DNA of 53,008 nucleotides, from contig JADEXJ010000026.1 in assembly GCA_015207195.1 (NCBI GenBank), positions 1-53,008 on the forward strand, given 5' to 3'. Shown piece after piece: positions 25,348 through 35,512 of the stretch (the first letter of the stretch is position 1; every line of letters starts with the position of its first letter). A model generated the notes under the pieces. The model had not been told where the DNA came from, searched no databases, and was given only the letters and a program-made list of their open reading frames with translations. The stretch comes from Pleurocapsales cyanobacterium LEGE 10410 (GTDB lineage Bacteria > Cyanobacteriota > Cyanobacteriia > Cyanobacteriales > Xenococcaceae). A program made the position numbers and the translations under genes.

Positions 25348-26772
25348 TTAGGCAAAATATTTAATAATAGCTTGGGCAAACTCAGAACATTTCAGCGGAG
25401 GGTCTACGGGAGGATCCATCATTCGGGCTAAGTCATAGGTGACTTCTCGGTTGGCGATCGCTTTAGCCAAGCCAGAGCGAATCAAATCCGCTGCTTCGTT
25501 CCATCCCATAAACTCCAACATCATAACCCCAGAAAGAATTACCGATCCTGGATTAATCCGATCCAATCCCGCGTGTTTGGGTGCTGTACCGTGAGTAGCT
25601 TCAAATATAGCACAAGTATCGCCAATATTAGCTCCAGGACTCATGCCCAAACCACCAACGATGGCAGCAGCAGCATCTGAGAGATAGTCACCATTCAAGT
25701 TCATCGTTGCCAAAATTGAATATTCATCGGGACGAGTCTGAATTTGCTGAAAAATACTATCGGCAATGCGATCGTTGACCATCACTTTGGTTTTCCATTT
25801 ACCTTCACCGTGAGTATCCCAAATTTGTTCTAGAACTTCTTGTACTTCCTGACAAACTTGTGCTTTTTTTTCGGGAGTCAATGAATTATAACCAGGTTCA
25901 ATTTTACGAGCATTGTCTTCGATACTCAGCTGGGCATCGGCTTCTTTATTGCTCAAAATCCACGATTCTCGTTCGGTAATACACTCGTCACGAAATTCGC
26001 TTTTGACCAGTTCATAACCCCAATCCCGAAAAGCTCCCTCAGTGTACTTCATGATATTACCTTTGTGTACTAGAGTGACCTGCTGTTTTTCAGGCGGTAG
26101 AGTTAGGGCTTGCTCAATTGCCTTTCTCACTAAACGTTGTGAACCTGTTTTGCTAATTGGTTTGATGCCAATTCCTGAATCCAAAGGAATTTGTTTGTTG
26201 CCATGTTCTGGAGTACTGGGAATTAATTCATGGTTGAGCAAATCAATTAGCTTAGTGCCAATTTCATCTCCCTGTTTCCACTCAATTCCTAAATAAATAT
26301 CTTCGGTGTTTTCACGATAAACAATTACATCTAGCTTTTCAGGATATTTGTGAGGAGAAGGCGTACCTTGATAGTAGCGACAGGGACGTACGCAAGCGTA
26401 GAGCTGAAATATTTGGCGCAATGCCACGTTGAGGGAGCGAATTCCTCCGCCAACAGGAGTCGTTAGAGGTCCTTTGATTGCTATTCCATATTCGGCGATC
26501 GCATCTAGAGTGTCTTGAGGAAGATACTGATATGTACCATACTTATCGCAGGCTTCGTCTCCAGCATAGATCTTAAACCAGTTTATTTTACGCTGCTCTC
26601 CATAAGCATGCTTAACCGCAGCATCAATTACAGCTTCTGTGGCTGGCCAAATATCAACTCCAGTACCATCACCACGAATAAAAGGGACAATCGGATCGTC
26701 GGGAACAACAGGTTTGCCATCTTGAAAAGTAATTTTGGAGCCGATAGTTGGAGAGGTCAGTTTTTCGTACAT
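25348..26772 (-). CDS. icd: Isocitrate dehydrogenase, NADP-dependent
   Basis: A 474-residue enzyme that converts isocitrate to 2-oxoglutarate, which in cyanobacteria links carbon to nitrogen assimilation. Motifs include the substrate loop [19 protein letters not shown] with the phosphorylatable Ser, [23 protein letters not shown], and the metal-binding [17 protein letters not shown]. The cofactor region is [14 protein letters not shown]. The length matches the cyanobacterial form, which is longer than the E. coli enzyme because of an insertion near residues 270-340. It starts with ATG. It probably responds to nitrogen status, though I could not point to an NtcA site in the 256-base upstream gap. 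Confidence 0.97.
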   Translation of the reverse strand: MYEKLTSPTIGSKITFQDGKPVVPDDPIVPFIRGDGTGVDIWPATEAVIDAAVKHAYGEQRKINWFKIYAGDEACDKYGTYQYLPQDTLDAIAEYGIAIKGPLTTPVGGGIRSLNVALRQIFQLYACVRPCRYYQGTPSPHKYPEKLDVIVYRENTEDIYLGIEWKQGDEIGTKLIDLLNHELIPSTPEHGNKQIPLDSGIGIKPISKTGSQRLVRKAIEQALTLPPEKQQVTLVHKGNIMKYTEGAFRDWGYELVKSEFRDECITERESWILSNKEADAQLSIEDNARKIEPGYNSLTPEKKAQVCQEVQEVLEQIWDTHGEGKWKTKVMVNDRIADSIFQQIQTRPDEYSILATMNLNGDYLSDAAAAIVGGLGMSPGANIGDTCAIFEATHGTAPKHAGLDRINPGSVILSGVMMLEFMGWNEAADLIRSGLAKAIANREVTYDLARMMDPPVDPPLKCSEFAQAIIKYFA

Positions 26773-27028
26773 AAAACTCTGGTCGAGAATGAACTATAGC
26801 TACAGTACAATTAAATTGCCTTGACTGACAGTAACAAAATTAGTTGTTTCTTTGCTTGGACACAACTATAAAATAGAGCTTAAACAATTTTATAGGTTAT
26901 ATTTTGTCATCCAATATGATGAAATATATATATTTATATGCTTGTGTGTGTATATTTCAACATAATAAAAATAAAACAAGACAAAAGAGCGGATTCAAGT
27001 TACATTTTATTACTTTAACAACACAGAT

Positions 27029-27736
27029 ATGAAAAAAATTTTAGTAGTGGACGATGATGTTACTTTACGGAAGGTATTGCAAAACTCTCTCGAACAAAGA
27101 GGATATCAGGTAATTTCTGTAGGTTCAGGAACAGAAGCCTTGACCAAATTTAGTCAAGATGTACCTGATATAATTATTTCAGACGTTTCCATGCCAGAAA
27201 TGAACGGGTTTGAGTTTTGTCGCCAACTGCGATCGCAACCATCAGGTAAACTAATTCCGTTTATTTTTTTATCAGCCAAAAATGAGCTGGACGATCGCAT
27301 CCAGGGACATACGATTGGCGCAGACAGCTACTTGACCAAACCTTTTGAAATGAAGGAATTGCTAGCCAATATCGAAGCATTGATCGAACGTTCTCGTCGA
27401 GTTCATGCAGAAATAGTTCACTTAATCGAACAGCTGGCAAATTCCCAATCTGGCAACGCTGTAACCTTAACTGGCTCTACTTCAGCATCAGAAAATATCG
27501 CCAAACCCGCTACAGAAGAAGCTTCTGCGCCAGAGCCTTTGCCCCTAACTCCCGCCGAAGAAAGAGTTTTTTGGGAAACTATACAAGGTTACACCAACAA
27601 ACAAATTAGTGAGCGTCTATTTATTAGTCCGAGAACCGTACAAACCCACTTAAGCAATATTTTAAACAAGCTCAACTTGAGTAATCGTACGCAGCTAGTA
27701 CGGTTTGCCTATGAACATGGATATGAAAAAGTTTGA
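27029..27736 (+). CDS. LuxR/NarL-type response regulator
   Basis: A 235-residue two-component regulator. The receiver domain (1-120) has the acidic pocket D8/D9, the phosphorylated D52 in IIISDVSMP, and K104 in YLTKPFE. A flexible linker rich in Ser, Ala and Pro (about 140-175) leads to a LuxR helix-turn-helix domain with LTPAEERVFWETIQGYTNKQ, ISERLFISPRTVQTHLSNIL and the final RTQLVRFAYEHGY. It starts with ATG. Neighbours are icd (divergent) and gun4 (199 bases downstream, same strand). No histidine kinase is fused or adjacent, and the GAF kinase 1.6 kb downstream lacks the phospho-accepting His. Confidence 0.93.
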   Translation: MKKILVVDDDVTLRKVLQNSLEQRGYQVISVGSGTEALTKFSQDVPDIIISDVSMPEMNGFEFCRQLRSQPSGKLIPFIFLSAKNELDDRIQGHTIGADSYLTKPFEMKELLANIEALIERSRRVHAEIVHLIEQLANSQSGNAVTLTGSTSASENIAKPATEEASAPEPLPLTPAEERVFWETIQGYTNKQISERLFISPRTVQTHLSNILNKLNLSNRTQLVRFAYEHGYEKV

Positions 27737-27935
27737 TCTAATTAGGTGTTGGTTGGGGCAAGTATGGGCTGCCCAATGTCTTGTGATACCTGAAAAAATT
27801 TAGACCGAATACCAATTATAAACCTGAGTCAAACCAAACCATGATAGTATTTGCATAACCACATCTGAGTACAAACACTTAGCAATACAAGCTAAATAGT
27901 TTGTATAGAGCTTAGTCAACAATCCCGAATTCAAC

Positions 27936-28661
27936 ATGGGCAAACTCTCCGCTGTAGGAAATGATATGGAAGATATTAGCGGTACAAATCATCCAATATA
28001 TTCAGAATCAGAGAAAAACCAACTAAAGCTGGTATCCAAGCTATTAGAAGAAGGTGAAACTGGCTGGAAAATTTTGATGGACTGGATGATTTCCCAAAAA
28101 AATAAGTCTAATAGTTTAGCTTTGGGCAAAGCTTATCAAAATCTATACCTTAATAAAAGTCCTGGGATTCAAGAATTTTTAGCTAAGAATTTCTCGGGTG
28201 GTATTGTACCTCTAAAGTCGGAACAGGGTATTGATTATCACTCACTACAGCAGTTGCTAGCACAGCAAGATTTTCAGGGTGCTGACGTTGTGACTTTACA
28301 AAAGCTATGTGAATTAGCTGGAACAGCAGCCACTGAGCGGAAATGGATCTATTTTACTGAGGTAGAAAGCTTTCCTACTATAGACTTGCAAACTATAGAT
28401 AAATTGTGGCTGATGTCTTCTGAAGGTAAGTTTGGCTTTTCAGTACAAAGACGAATTTGGCTGTCTGTCGGCAAAGATTTTACAAAATTATGGACTAAAA
28501 TCGGTTGGAAATCTGGTAATACCTGGACTCGCTATCCTAAAGAATTTACCTGGAATTTAACTGCGCCTCCTGGTCATTTGCCGTTATCAAATCAGTTACG
28601 AGGAGTGAGAGTTATTGATGCTATTTTTTCCCACCCAGCTTGGACAAAACAAGCAAACTAA
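27936..28661 (+). CDS. gun4: GUN4 domain protein (Mg-chelatase activator)
   Basis: A 241-residue protein. An N-terminal helical region (about 20-130) is followed by the GUN4 core from about residue 145. The core begins KWIYFTEVESFPTIDLQTID and continues with KLWLMSSEGKFGFSVQRRIW, then GWKSGNTWTRYPKEFTWNL and APPGHLPLSNQLRGVRVID. The length and two-part structure match Synechocystis Gun4, which binds protoporphyrins and stimulates Mg-chelatase in chlorophyll synthesis. An alternative start is the ATG 10 codons in. The chelatase subunits chlH, chlI and chlD are not in the window. GUN4-domain paralogs are common in cyanobacteria, so the name is likely but not certain. Confidence 0.85.
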   Translation: MGKLSAVGNDMEDISGTNHPIYSESEKNQLKLVSKLLEEGETGWKILMDWMISQKNKSNSLALGKAYQNLYLNKSPGIQEFLAKNFSGGIVPLKSEQGIDYHSLQQLLAQQDFQGADVVTLQKLCELAGTAATERKWIYFTEVESFPTIDLQTIDKLWLMSSEGKFGFSVQRRIWLSVGKDFTKLWTKIGWKSGNTWTRYPKEFTWNLTAPPGHLPLSNQLRGVRVIDAIFSHPAWTKQAN

Positions 28662-29379
28662 GGGAAGGTTGTTAGATTATACAAGAACCAGGTTGAGCAT
28701 AGACCCTAGGTAGTGTGGTTTCACCTAAAGCGCATCTAGTTAGAAACCTGTAGTTTTTTATTTAACTGTTCGAGAAAGTAGGGAGTAGTGAGTAAAGAAT
28801 CATTTTCGATTCTTCTGAATAAGACTTTATTCAAGTAAAACTCCAGTTGTCAATATGGACAAGGTTTAATTATCGCTCCAAAGTTCAAGACCTGCTTGAG
28901 GGTATCGTTTAGTATAGCCGACTAATTTAGACAGCTTTTGCCCTAAAAAGCCGAATATTAAATTTAAGCAAGTTTTTATTCCTCAAATACGGTTATTTGG
29001 AAAATTTTTGCTTAAAATGTTCGTTCGGATAGTTTTTCGGGAACTTTAAAATTAGCAAGCTAAACGACGCGTGAATTTGTTCTCTTCAATCAGAGCAGAA
29101 TTAATAACGCTAAGTTTGACAATCAAAGCTATTTATTGAGTTTTCTCAAACTGTCAACAAGCGATCGCCTGTTTAGATTTATCAAGCTATCAAAGCTTTA
29201 GTCTATGGTGTGTGTCGGTATCTGAATTAATTGTAACTATTACATGTTGACAAAATTTTAGTTTAAATTGGTCAGGGTTTCAATCGGCAGAACGTTTTTA
29301 AAATCAAAATACAATAACTCTTATTAAAAATTTAGTAATACAAGTGCAAGCAGCAGATTTAGGGGTACCAGTCACCAAT
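28662..29379. other. 718-base non-coding gap after gun4
   Basis: No open frame with protein-like composition is visible on either strand. There is one HIP1 octamer near 29161, and AAAGAATC..GATTCTT (28794-28813) forms a small inverted repeat. The TTGACA at 29248 lacks a matching -10 box at usual spacing. I see no tRNA-like or strongly folded RNA element. Confidence 0.4.
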
Positions 29380-31038
29380 ATGACTAAGCCAAAACAACTT
29401 TTTTGCCGTTTAGATGGACTTAGCCCTTCAGATAGAAAACAGCTAAGATTAGCAACACTTAATAAATTAGGTTTATTAGTTTCTGAAGCAGTTCCTATTT
29501 TTGAGGAGGCAACTCAAAAAGCTTCAACTTTTTCTGGTGCGCCGATCAGCATCTTGGGCTTAGTCGTAGAACAAGAACTCTGGTTTAAATCGGCAGTAGG
29601 ACTATCGACCGTTGGTTTAACCGATCGCCTGGCGGAGGAGCGAAAAATAGCTCTTCACGAGTCTTTCAGCACTTACGTTATAGATAGTCAACAACCATTA
29701 ATTATTGATAATACCTATAGTAATACTGTATTTGCCAACAGCATATTGACTCAGCATTACGGAATTAGAACTTATCTGGGTGTTCCTTTAATTAGTTCAT
29801 CGGGCTTGTGTATTGGAACTCTAGAAGTAATGGATTGGGCAGAAAGAAAGTTTAACGAGCGAGACGTTGATTATCTGGCTTTGTTGGCTCGTTGGTGTCT
29901 TGGAGAATTTAAACGCAAGCAGATCGTTAAAACCCAACCAGATAAATTAAGTACCAATTTCGGGGTACCAAAATGGCAAGAAAATCAAAGTTTAATTTTA
30001 CCAACAGACAACGAGCCAGACTCAAAAGCTTTTGGAACAACTAAACCTTGGTCACAACAATCCCATCCAGATCTTGTGTCTTCTTCTGATGAACTACGTT
30101 CTGGTAAGTCCGAGCAAGGCGGAGTAGAATTAGACTCTAGTGTGTCAGCCTTAGTAGATCGCGAAGCCCCAGAAGTAAGTTCTCCTACTGCTGCAACCAA
30201 TCCGATTAAGATTAAACTGCTGTCACAGTTAACCCAAGAATTGAAAACGCCCTTAACTTCAGTCATAGGTATGGCTAGCGTATTACACAGAGAAGTTTAT
30301 GGTCCTTTGACTACTAAGCAAAGAGAATACTTAGAAATTATTCACAACAGCGGTCAAAACTTAATTACTCTGGTAGACGAAATTGTTAGCCTTGGGGTTT
30401 TAAACGAGCATTCTAAGATTGATACTGCTGCGGTAGATGTTGAAATGCTCTGTCAGCAGGTAGTTAATAGTTTAGAAGATCTTGCTAAACAGCATCAGCA
30501 GACATTACGTCTTACTATCGAGCCAGGGAACAGGATTTGGTCTTTAGATAAAGAAAAAGTTCGCCAAGCTCTCTATTACCTGATTATCAGCGTTTTAGAG
30601 ATGTCTGAAGCTGGAGGTGAAATTAAAATTCATGTTTCCAAACGCGATCGAGTCTTAAATATTGCCGTAGGAATCTCTCATCCTTGGTTGGGAGAAGATT
30701 TTGGCGCAGCAAAACTTCACTCACAGGCGATTACTCTAGCCTTGAAATACGTTGGGAGCAATCATAATAACCACAATAATTTTGCTCCAGCAAGTAATGT
30801 TGCTTCAGGTAACCGTCAGATTTTAACTGCTTCAGCTTTGATGATGACCATCGACCGTGAAGATACTTTAGACAAAAACACTAATAAAATTTCTCGCGAT
30901 ATTTTGGGACTGCTGTTTTGCTGCCATCTCACAGAATTACATCAGGGACGAGTAGTAGTTCAGGGTTCTCCTAATTCTAGCTATCGCTATCTACTTCAGT
31001 TTCCCCAAGCAGAATTGGCAGAAGAGATAAAAATTTGA
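29380..31038 (+). CDS. GAF-domain sensor, histidine-kinase-like but degenerate
   Basis: A protein of about 552 residues (564 if the GTG at 29344 is used). A GAF domain (about 35-190) includes FESYV-like HESFSTYVIDSQQPLII and YLGVPLISSSGLCIGTLEVM. A Ser-rich linker follows. The dimerisation helix reads LLSQLTQELKTPLTSVIGMA, where the usual S/T-H-E-L-R becomes T-Q-E-L-K. The phosphorylated His is therefore Gln. In the ATPase region the Asn of the N-box is gone (YYLIISVLEMSEAGG) and the DxGxG loop is absent (VGISHPWLGEDFG). It is probably a pseudokinase acting by binding rather than phosphorylation. The family resemblance otherwise is strong. Confidence 0.85.
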   Translation: MTKPKQLFCRLDGLSPSDRKQLRLATLNKLGLLVSEAVPIFEEATQKASTFSGAPISILGLVVEQELWFKSAVGLSTVGLTDRLAEERKIALHESFSTYVIDSQQPLIIDNTYSNTVFANSILTQHYGIRTYLGVPLISSSGLCIGTLEVMDWAERKFNERDVDYLALLARWCLGEFKRKQIVKTQPDKLSTNFGVPKWQENQSLILPTDNEPDSKAFGTTKPWSQQSHPDLVSSSDELRSGKSEQGGVELDSSVSALVDREAPEVSSPTAATNPIKIKLLSQLTQELKTPLTSVIGMASVLHREVYGPLTTKQREYLEIIHNSGQNLITLVDEIVSLGVLNEHSKIDTAAVDVEMLCQQVVNSLEDLAKQHQQTLRLTIEPGNRIWSLDKEKVRQALYYLIISVLEMSEAGGEIKIHVSKRDRVLNIAVGISHPWLGEDFGAAKLHSQAITLALKYVGSNHNNHNNFAPASNVASGNRQILTASALMMTIDREDTLDKNTNKISRDILGLLFCCHLTELHQGRVVVQGSPNSSYRYLLQFPQAELAEEIKI

Positions 31039-31150
31039 TTCTTTTGAGCCTTGGAGCATCTTGATTGAAGTAATCAAAGTAAATTTTAATTGGCTATCTA
31101 GACTTGGTTTAGGATAGTAATGTTAATTTGTGCATTCACTTATCCTATCC

Positions 31151-32536
31151 ATGAAAACCGCTTGGTCAGCTATTATGTTCTCAAAGCCACAGTTAAGTCG
31201 GTGGCAAACAGGTAGCTATCTTTATCGATTAGTCGGCTGGTTATCTAACTGGCGACAGGGAAGTTGGTTGTTTCAATGGTCAGAGGCAATTGGAGCCTGT
31301 CTGATTAGCGTAGTTTTTTTACTCGCTCCTTTTGTTTCTACTGCTTTGATTGGAATATTGTTAATTGCTGTAGCTGCTTACTGGGTTTTAACTACGGTTA
31401 CCGCCTCTTCTAGATTAGTCATTACACCAATTCATCTCTTGGTTTTTTTATATTGGTGTGTAGCCACGATCGCCACTGCTTTTTCTCCAGTCAAATCAGC
31501 AGCTTTCAATGGCTGGGTGACTTTAACTTTATATTTAGTTTTGTTCGCCTTGGCAGCAGAGATCTTGCGATCGCCCAAATTGTGCAACTGGATCATCACC
31601 AGCTTTTTGTTGACGGCTTTAGTAGTAAGCTCTTATGGAGTACGCCAGGAGTTTTTTGGAGTACAGCAGTTGGCGACTTGGAACGATCCCAATTCGGCTT
31701 TGGCAAATGATACTAGGGTTTATAGTTATTTAGGTAACCCTAATTTGTTGGGGGGCTATTTGTTACCCGCGATCGCTCTTAGCGTAGCTGCTATTTTTCT
31801 TTGGCGTGGTTGGATTCAAAAAACCCTAGCGATTATTATGGTAATGGTAAATTCAGCCTGTCTGTACTTTACTGATAGCCGTGGAGCTTGGTTAGCGATG
31901 GCAGTATTAATAGGTGTCTTGCTGCTACTTTTTTATGCTTGGTGGCGCGAATATCTTCCTCGCTTTTGGCAAACCTGGCTATTACCTTTGGTGTTTGGTT
32001 CTTTAGCAAGCATATTATTAGTAGCCTTTATCTCTTTAGAACCCCTCCGCTTGAGGCTAACAAGCATATTTGCTGGAAGAGAAGACAGCAGCAATAATTT
32101 TCGGATTAATGTCTGGGAAGCCTGTTTAAGAATTATTCAAGATTATCCTCTAATTGGCATTGGACCAGGGAATGATGCCTTTAATCAAATCTATCCCCGC
32201 TATATGAACTCGCGCTATCCTGCCTTGAGTGCCTATTCAGTATATCTAGAACATATTGTAGAGATGGGATATATTGGCTTTGGCTGCTTTGTCTGGCTAC
32301 TGGCAGTTACTTTTAATCATGGTATACGCCAGCTAGCTCGTTTGCGTACCAAACAAAATAAGCGAGGAATTTATTTACTTGCAGCGATCGCAGCTACTGC
32401 CAGTCTCGCTTTTCATGGGTTTGTCGATACGGTATGGTATCGCCCTCAAATTAATACTGTGTGGTGGCTGGTGTTGGCGATTATCGCGAGTTTTTATGAA
32501 GACCTGCCAGCGATCGACTCTGATTATCGTGGTTGA
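31151..32536 (+). CDS. ictB: IctB family membrane protein (O-antigen-ligase superfamily)
   Basis: A protein of about 461 residues with roughly eleven membrane helices. Family blocks are TPIHLLVFLYWCVATIATAF, the loop ATWNDPNSALANDTRVYSYL followed by GNPNLLGGYLLPAIA, and the large outer loop NNFRINVWEACLRIIQDYPL with IGIGPGNDAFNQIYPRYM. IctB was first described as a putative bicarbonate transporter in Synechococcus. Its fold is that of the Wzy/WaaL O-antigen ligases, and a direct transport role is disputed. I chose the ATG at 31151; a GTG 7 codons upstream is possible. It is probably transcribed alone, converging with smpB 62 bases away. Confidence 0.9.
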   Translation: MKTAWSAIMFSKPQLSRWQTGSYLYRLVGWLSNWRQGSWLFQWSEAIGACLISVVFLLAPFVSTALIGILLIAVAAYWVLTTVTASSRLVITPIHLLVFLYWCVATIATAFSPVKSAAFNGWVTLTLYLVLFALAAEILRSPKLCNWIITSFLLTALVVSSYGVRQEFFGVQQLATWNDPNSALANDTRVYSYLGNPNLLGGYLLPAIALSVAAIFLWRGWIQKTLAIIMVMVNSACLYFTDSRGAWLAMAVLIGVLLLLFYAWWREYLPRFWQTWLLPLVFGSLASILLVAFISLEPLRLRLTSIFAGREDSSNNFRINVWEACLRIIQDYPLIGIGPGNDAFNQIYPRYMNSRYPALSAYSVYLEHIVEMGYIGFGCFVWLLAVTFNHGIRQLARLRTKQNKRGIYLLAAIAATASLAFHGFVDTVWYRPQINTVWWLVLAIIASFYEDLPAIDSDYRG

Positions 32537-32598
32537 GGTCTACTTTTCTCTAATTGATTGCTATTGTTCGCCGACCGAGCAACATTTGATCGAGGCCA

Positions 32599-33066
32599 TT
32601 AATCTCGCTTCATCGCCCTTGCCATAGCACGCTGGTCATCACGTTTTTTAGCAGTTTCGCGTTTGTCGTGTAGCTTTTTGCCTTTACCCAAGCCAATGGC
32701 AACCTTGACCCTTCCTCCTTTAAAATACATTTTTAGGGGAACGAGGGTTAGACCTTTTTGTTCTGTTTGTCCAATCAGCTTGTTAATTTCTTGGCGGTGC
32801 AGCAACAGTTTGCGAATTCGACTCGGCTCATGGTTAAAGTGGCTTCCCCCTGCTTGATAAGGGGAGATATGGACGTTGCTCAACCAAGCTTCGCCATTTT
32901 TGATAAAGGCATAGCCGTCTCTGAGGTTTACTTTTCCTGCTCGAATCGATTTAACCTCTGTCCCGACTAATTCAATTCCCGCCTCGTAAGTTTCAAGTAT
33001 TTCGTAAAGATAACGAGCCTGACGGTTATCACTAACTATTTTTATGCCTGCTTTTTTTTCCGCCAT
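32599..33066 (-). CDS. smpB: SsrA (tmRNA)-binding protein SmpB
   Basis: A 155-residue RNA-binding protein for trans-translation, which frees stalled ribosomes with tmRNA. Seen motifs are NRQARYLYEILETYEAGIEL, VGTEVKSIRAGKVNLRDGYA, and the basic C-terminal tail KGKKLHDKRETAKKRDDQRA, which binds the empty mRNA channel. Length is normal. It starts at ATG. The tmRNA gene itself is not in this window. It converges with ictB. Confidence 0.96.
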   Translation of the reverse strand: MAEKKAGIKIVSDNRQARYLYEILETYEAGIELVGTEVKSIRAGKVNLRDGYAFIKNGEAWLSNVHISPYQAGGSHFNHEPSRIRKLLLHRQEINKLIGQTEQKGLTLVPLKMYFKGGRVKVAIGLGKGKKLHDKRETAKKRDDQRAMARAMKRD

Positions 33067-33293
33067 TCTGATCTGCTTAATTTCAAACCTTTGAGTAATT
33101 TATTAGTATATCATTCGGCTTTAATGACGACTCGGTCTTGAGCCACAGTACTCAAACAAAATAAACAAAATATAAGTAAGTTAACCTATTATCAATAAAA
33201 CTGGCTTACTGATATTGATCTTTGCTACACAGATAAATTTAATCCGAAGTAACATGAGTGACTAATTACCAATCGCGGACTTAGAACTACGAA

Positions 33294-33956
33294 CTACCGT
33301 TTTAGTGCCAAAGTCAAACCATCTGCCAAAGGAAGCATACTAATTTCTACTCGGTTGTCTTGGTGCAGTTTTTGATTGAATTCACGAATAGCAGCTGTTC
33401 TCTTATCTGTATCTTCAGGATCGGCAACGCTACCAAACCATAAAACATTATCTATGGCGACAATACCCCCAGGACGCAATAGAGTTAAGGCACGTTCGTA
33501 ATAGTTGGGGTAGTTACGTTTATCCGCATCAATAAAGGCAAAATCGAAGCTGCCAGTCTGTTCTTGAGCGATTAATTCATCTAGGGTATCTAAAGCTGGT
33601 GCAAGGCGAAAATCGATCTTGTGTTCCACGCCTGCTTCTTGCCAATAACGACGAGCAATCTTGGTCGCTTGAGGATCGCGATCGCAGGCAATCACCTGAC
33701 CATCTTCGGGTAATGCTAAAGCCACCACCAGAGAACTATAGCCCGTAAATACGCCAATATCAAGGGTTTTCTTGGCTCCGATTAATTTAATCAGCAACGC
33801 CATAAACTGTCCCTGTTCGGGAGAAATCTGCATAATTCTGGCTGGGTGGCGATCTGTTTCTTGACGTAATTTGGTTAATACTTCGGCTTCTCGTAAGGAT
33901 ACGGAAAGTAAATATTCATAAATCCGCTCGTCTAGCCCAATACTTGCTTTACCCAT
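33294..33956 (-). CDS. Class I SAM-dependent O-methyltransferase (CCoAOMT-like)
   Basis: A 220-residue cytoplasmic enzyme of the caffeoyl-CoA/catechol O-methyltransferase group. The SAM motifs are LDIGVFTGYSSLVVALAL, then VIACDRDPQATKIA and FDFAFIDADKRNYPNYYE, with the metal-binding Asp and the IDN of VAIDNVLWFGSV. The length fits the family. It starts with ATG. The gene stands alone between smpB and a Ser/Thr kinase, so context gives no substrate. Cyanobacterial members methylate various phenolic compounds in vitro. Confidence 0.93.
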   Translation of the reverse strand: MGKASIGLDERIYEYLLSVSLREAEVLTKLRQETDRHPARIMQISPEQGQFMALLIKLIGAKKTLDIGVFTGYSSLVVALALPEDGQVIACDRDPQATKIARRYWQEAGVEHKIDFRLAPALDTLDELIAQEQTGSFDFAFIDADKRNYPNYYERALTLLRPGGIVAIDNVLWFGSVADPEDTDKRTAAIREFNQKLHQDNRVEISMLPLADGLTLALKR

Positions 33957-34039
33957 AACCCGAAATTTTAACAGTTAGTATTTAATTATAATTATGCTGA
34001 TTTTCAACAACCTGTAGCGATCGATTGGCAGTTAAAAGT

Positions 34040-35512
34040 TTAATGATGAATAGAAAAACTTGCGTCGGCAGGGATACCTTGTTCCATTCTACTCAGAGCA
34101 ATTTTGGCTCGATTTGTCCATCCGTCTTGACGCTGATAGACACGCAAAAATTCTTCAAGGTGAGTTTGGGCTTTGGGATAGTCATCTAAGACATAAGCAG
34201 ACATTCCCGCATGATACAACGCCATGTAATTATTTGACCAATAGCGGATCACTAAATCCATAATCGGTCCTGCGGACTTATCGTCTCCAGCATCGGCAAC
34301 GGGATGACCGATGTTAAACACTACTGCTGCTGCATATACCCTAAGATTTTCTGGCAATTCTTGAATTAAACGATCTGCTAGATCTAGCCTACCTGCTAGA
34401 GCATAACAACTGGCTGCATAGCCTACCCCCTTAGCTGTCTGAGGGTATGTCGTATTACGCATGGCAGTAACTACTTCGACCGCATTACAGCGAGATTTGA
34501 TCTGACGAAACCACTGTTCTTCCTCGCTAAGAGATTGGTTGGAGAGGTTAACAGGTTGCTCTGGTGTGGAAGTATTTGCTGCTGGTTTGAGCTTTTGCAA
34601 AGTACCAACAATAGACAAGACGGTGATTGAGATAACTACACCAGCGATTAGGCGACCTCTAGCCTTCGGAATACCTCGATGATTCTTTTTTCGCGCTTTA
34701 ACTGCGACTCCTGTAACGTCAATTGGTTCGAGTTCGGCTAGGGCAGCTTCGGCATCTGCAAAACGATCTTTGATGTTGGGTGCAACCGTTTTCTTTAACC
34801 AGTCAACAAAGTCTGGATTAATCCCCGTCAACAAGTGGCTAAACTGAAACTGATAGCTATCATCGATTAGATCGCTCAGGTTTGAGGTGGGAATATTAGT
34901 TATTAAGGCGATCGCCGTAGCCCCAACGCTATATAAATCCGATGCTTTGGTTAGAGGACGATTAAATAATTCTTCTGGAGGCATAAAGCCTGGTGTTCCC
35001 GCAATAACGCTACTCATGGCTAAATCTTGGCTATGAACCCTGGCTAACCCGAAATCAATTAAGTAAGCCTGATTATCTCGATCTACTAGAATATTTTCTG
35101 GCTTAATATCGCGATGGATAATGGGTGGAATTCGCTGTTGTAGATCGACGAGTATTTCTAAAACAGAGAGAATAATTTGCTTGATTTCTTGGGGTGTAAA
35201 ACTTTGTTTTGTAGCTAGCGAAGGCGCGTCTTTATATTCCTGCACCATACAAAAACCATCTGGAGTTTCAAAAGAATTGATATAGCTTGGAATGCGAGGA
35301 TGGTCGATTTGTTGTAGGATTTGAATTTCTCTCTCATAGGTTTTGAAACCTTGCCAACTCGCTTCTTGGGCGAAACGAAACTGTTTTACTACCACCTGTT
35401 GATGAGTATCGAGACACTCAGCTAAATAGCTAATTCTACCCCCTTCACGATTGCGTCCGAGTTCGCTCAAAATTTGATAATTATGCTCGGAAAAATCGGG
35501 ATAAATATTCAT
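34040..35512 (-). CDS. PknB-like Ser/Thr protein kinase with TM helix
   Basis: A 490-residue kinase. The kinase domain (about 12-275) includes YQILSELGRNREGG, the VVKQFRF lysine, HRDIKPENILVD, DFGLARV and IAGTPGFMPPEEL. A single membrane helix lies near residue 300 (LIAGVVISITVLSIVGTL). The C-terminal region (about 340-490) is helical and may be TPR-like (MALYHAGMSAYVLDDYPKAQ). I chose the ATG at 35512. The longer frame to 35605 adds 31 residues that do not look like kinase sequence. It is divergent from the GTPase gene, with 240 bases between. Signal and substrates are unknown. Confidence 0.92.
   Translation of the reverse strand: MNIYPDFSEHNYQILSELGRNREGGRISYLAECLDTHQQVVVKQFRFAQEASWQGFKTYEREIQILQQIDHPRIPSYINSFETPDGFCMVQEYKDAPSLATKQSFTPQEIKQIILSVLEILVDLQQRIPPIIHRDIKPENILVDRDNQAYLIDFGLARVHSQDLAMSSVIAGTPGFMPPEELFNRPLTKASDLYSVGATAIALITNIPTSNLSDLIDDSYQFQFSHLLTGINPDFVDWLKKTVAPNIKDRFADAEAALAELEPIDVTGVAVKARKKNHRGIPKARGRLIAGVVISITVLSIVGTLQKLKPAANTSTPEQPVNLSNQSLSEEEQWFRQIKSRCNAVEVVTAMRNTTYPQTAKGVGYAASCYALAGRLDLADRLIQELPENLRVYAAAVVFNIGHPVADAGDDKSAGPIMDLVIRYWSNNYMALYHAGMSAYVLDDYPKAQTHLEEFLRVYQRQDGWTNRAKIALSRMEQGIPADASFSIHH

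Noticed and set aside
29248-29280. Promoter-like TTGACA before the pseudokinase
   Set aside because: No acceptable -10 element at 16-18 bases; a single hexamer is not evidence in AT-rich DNA.
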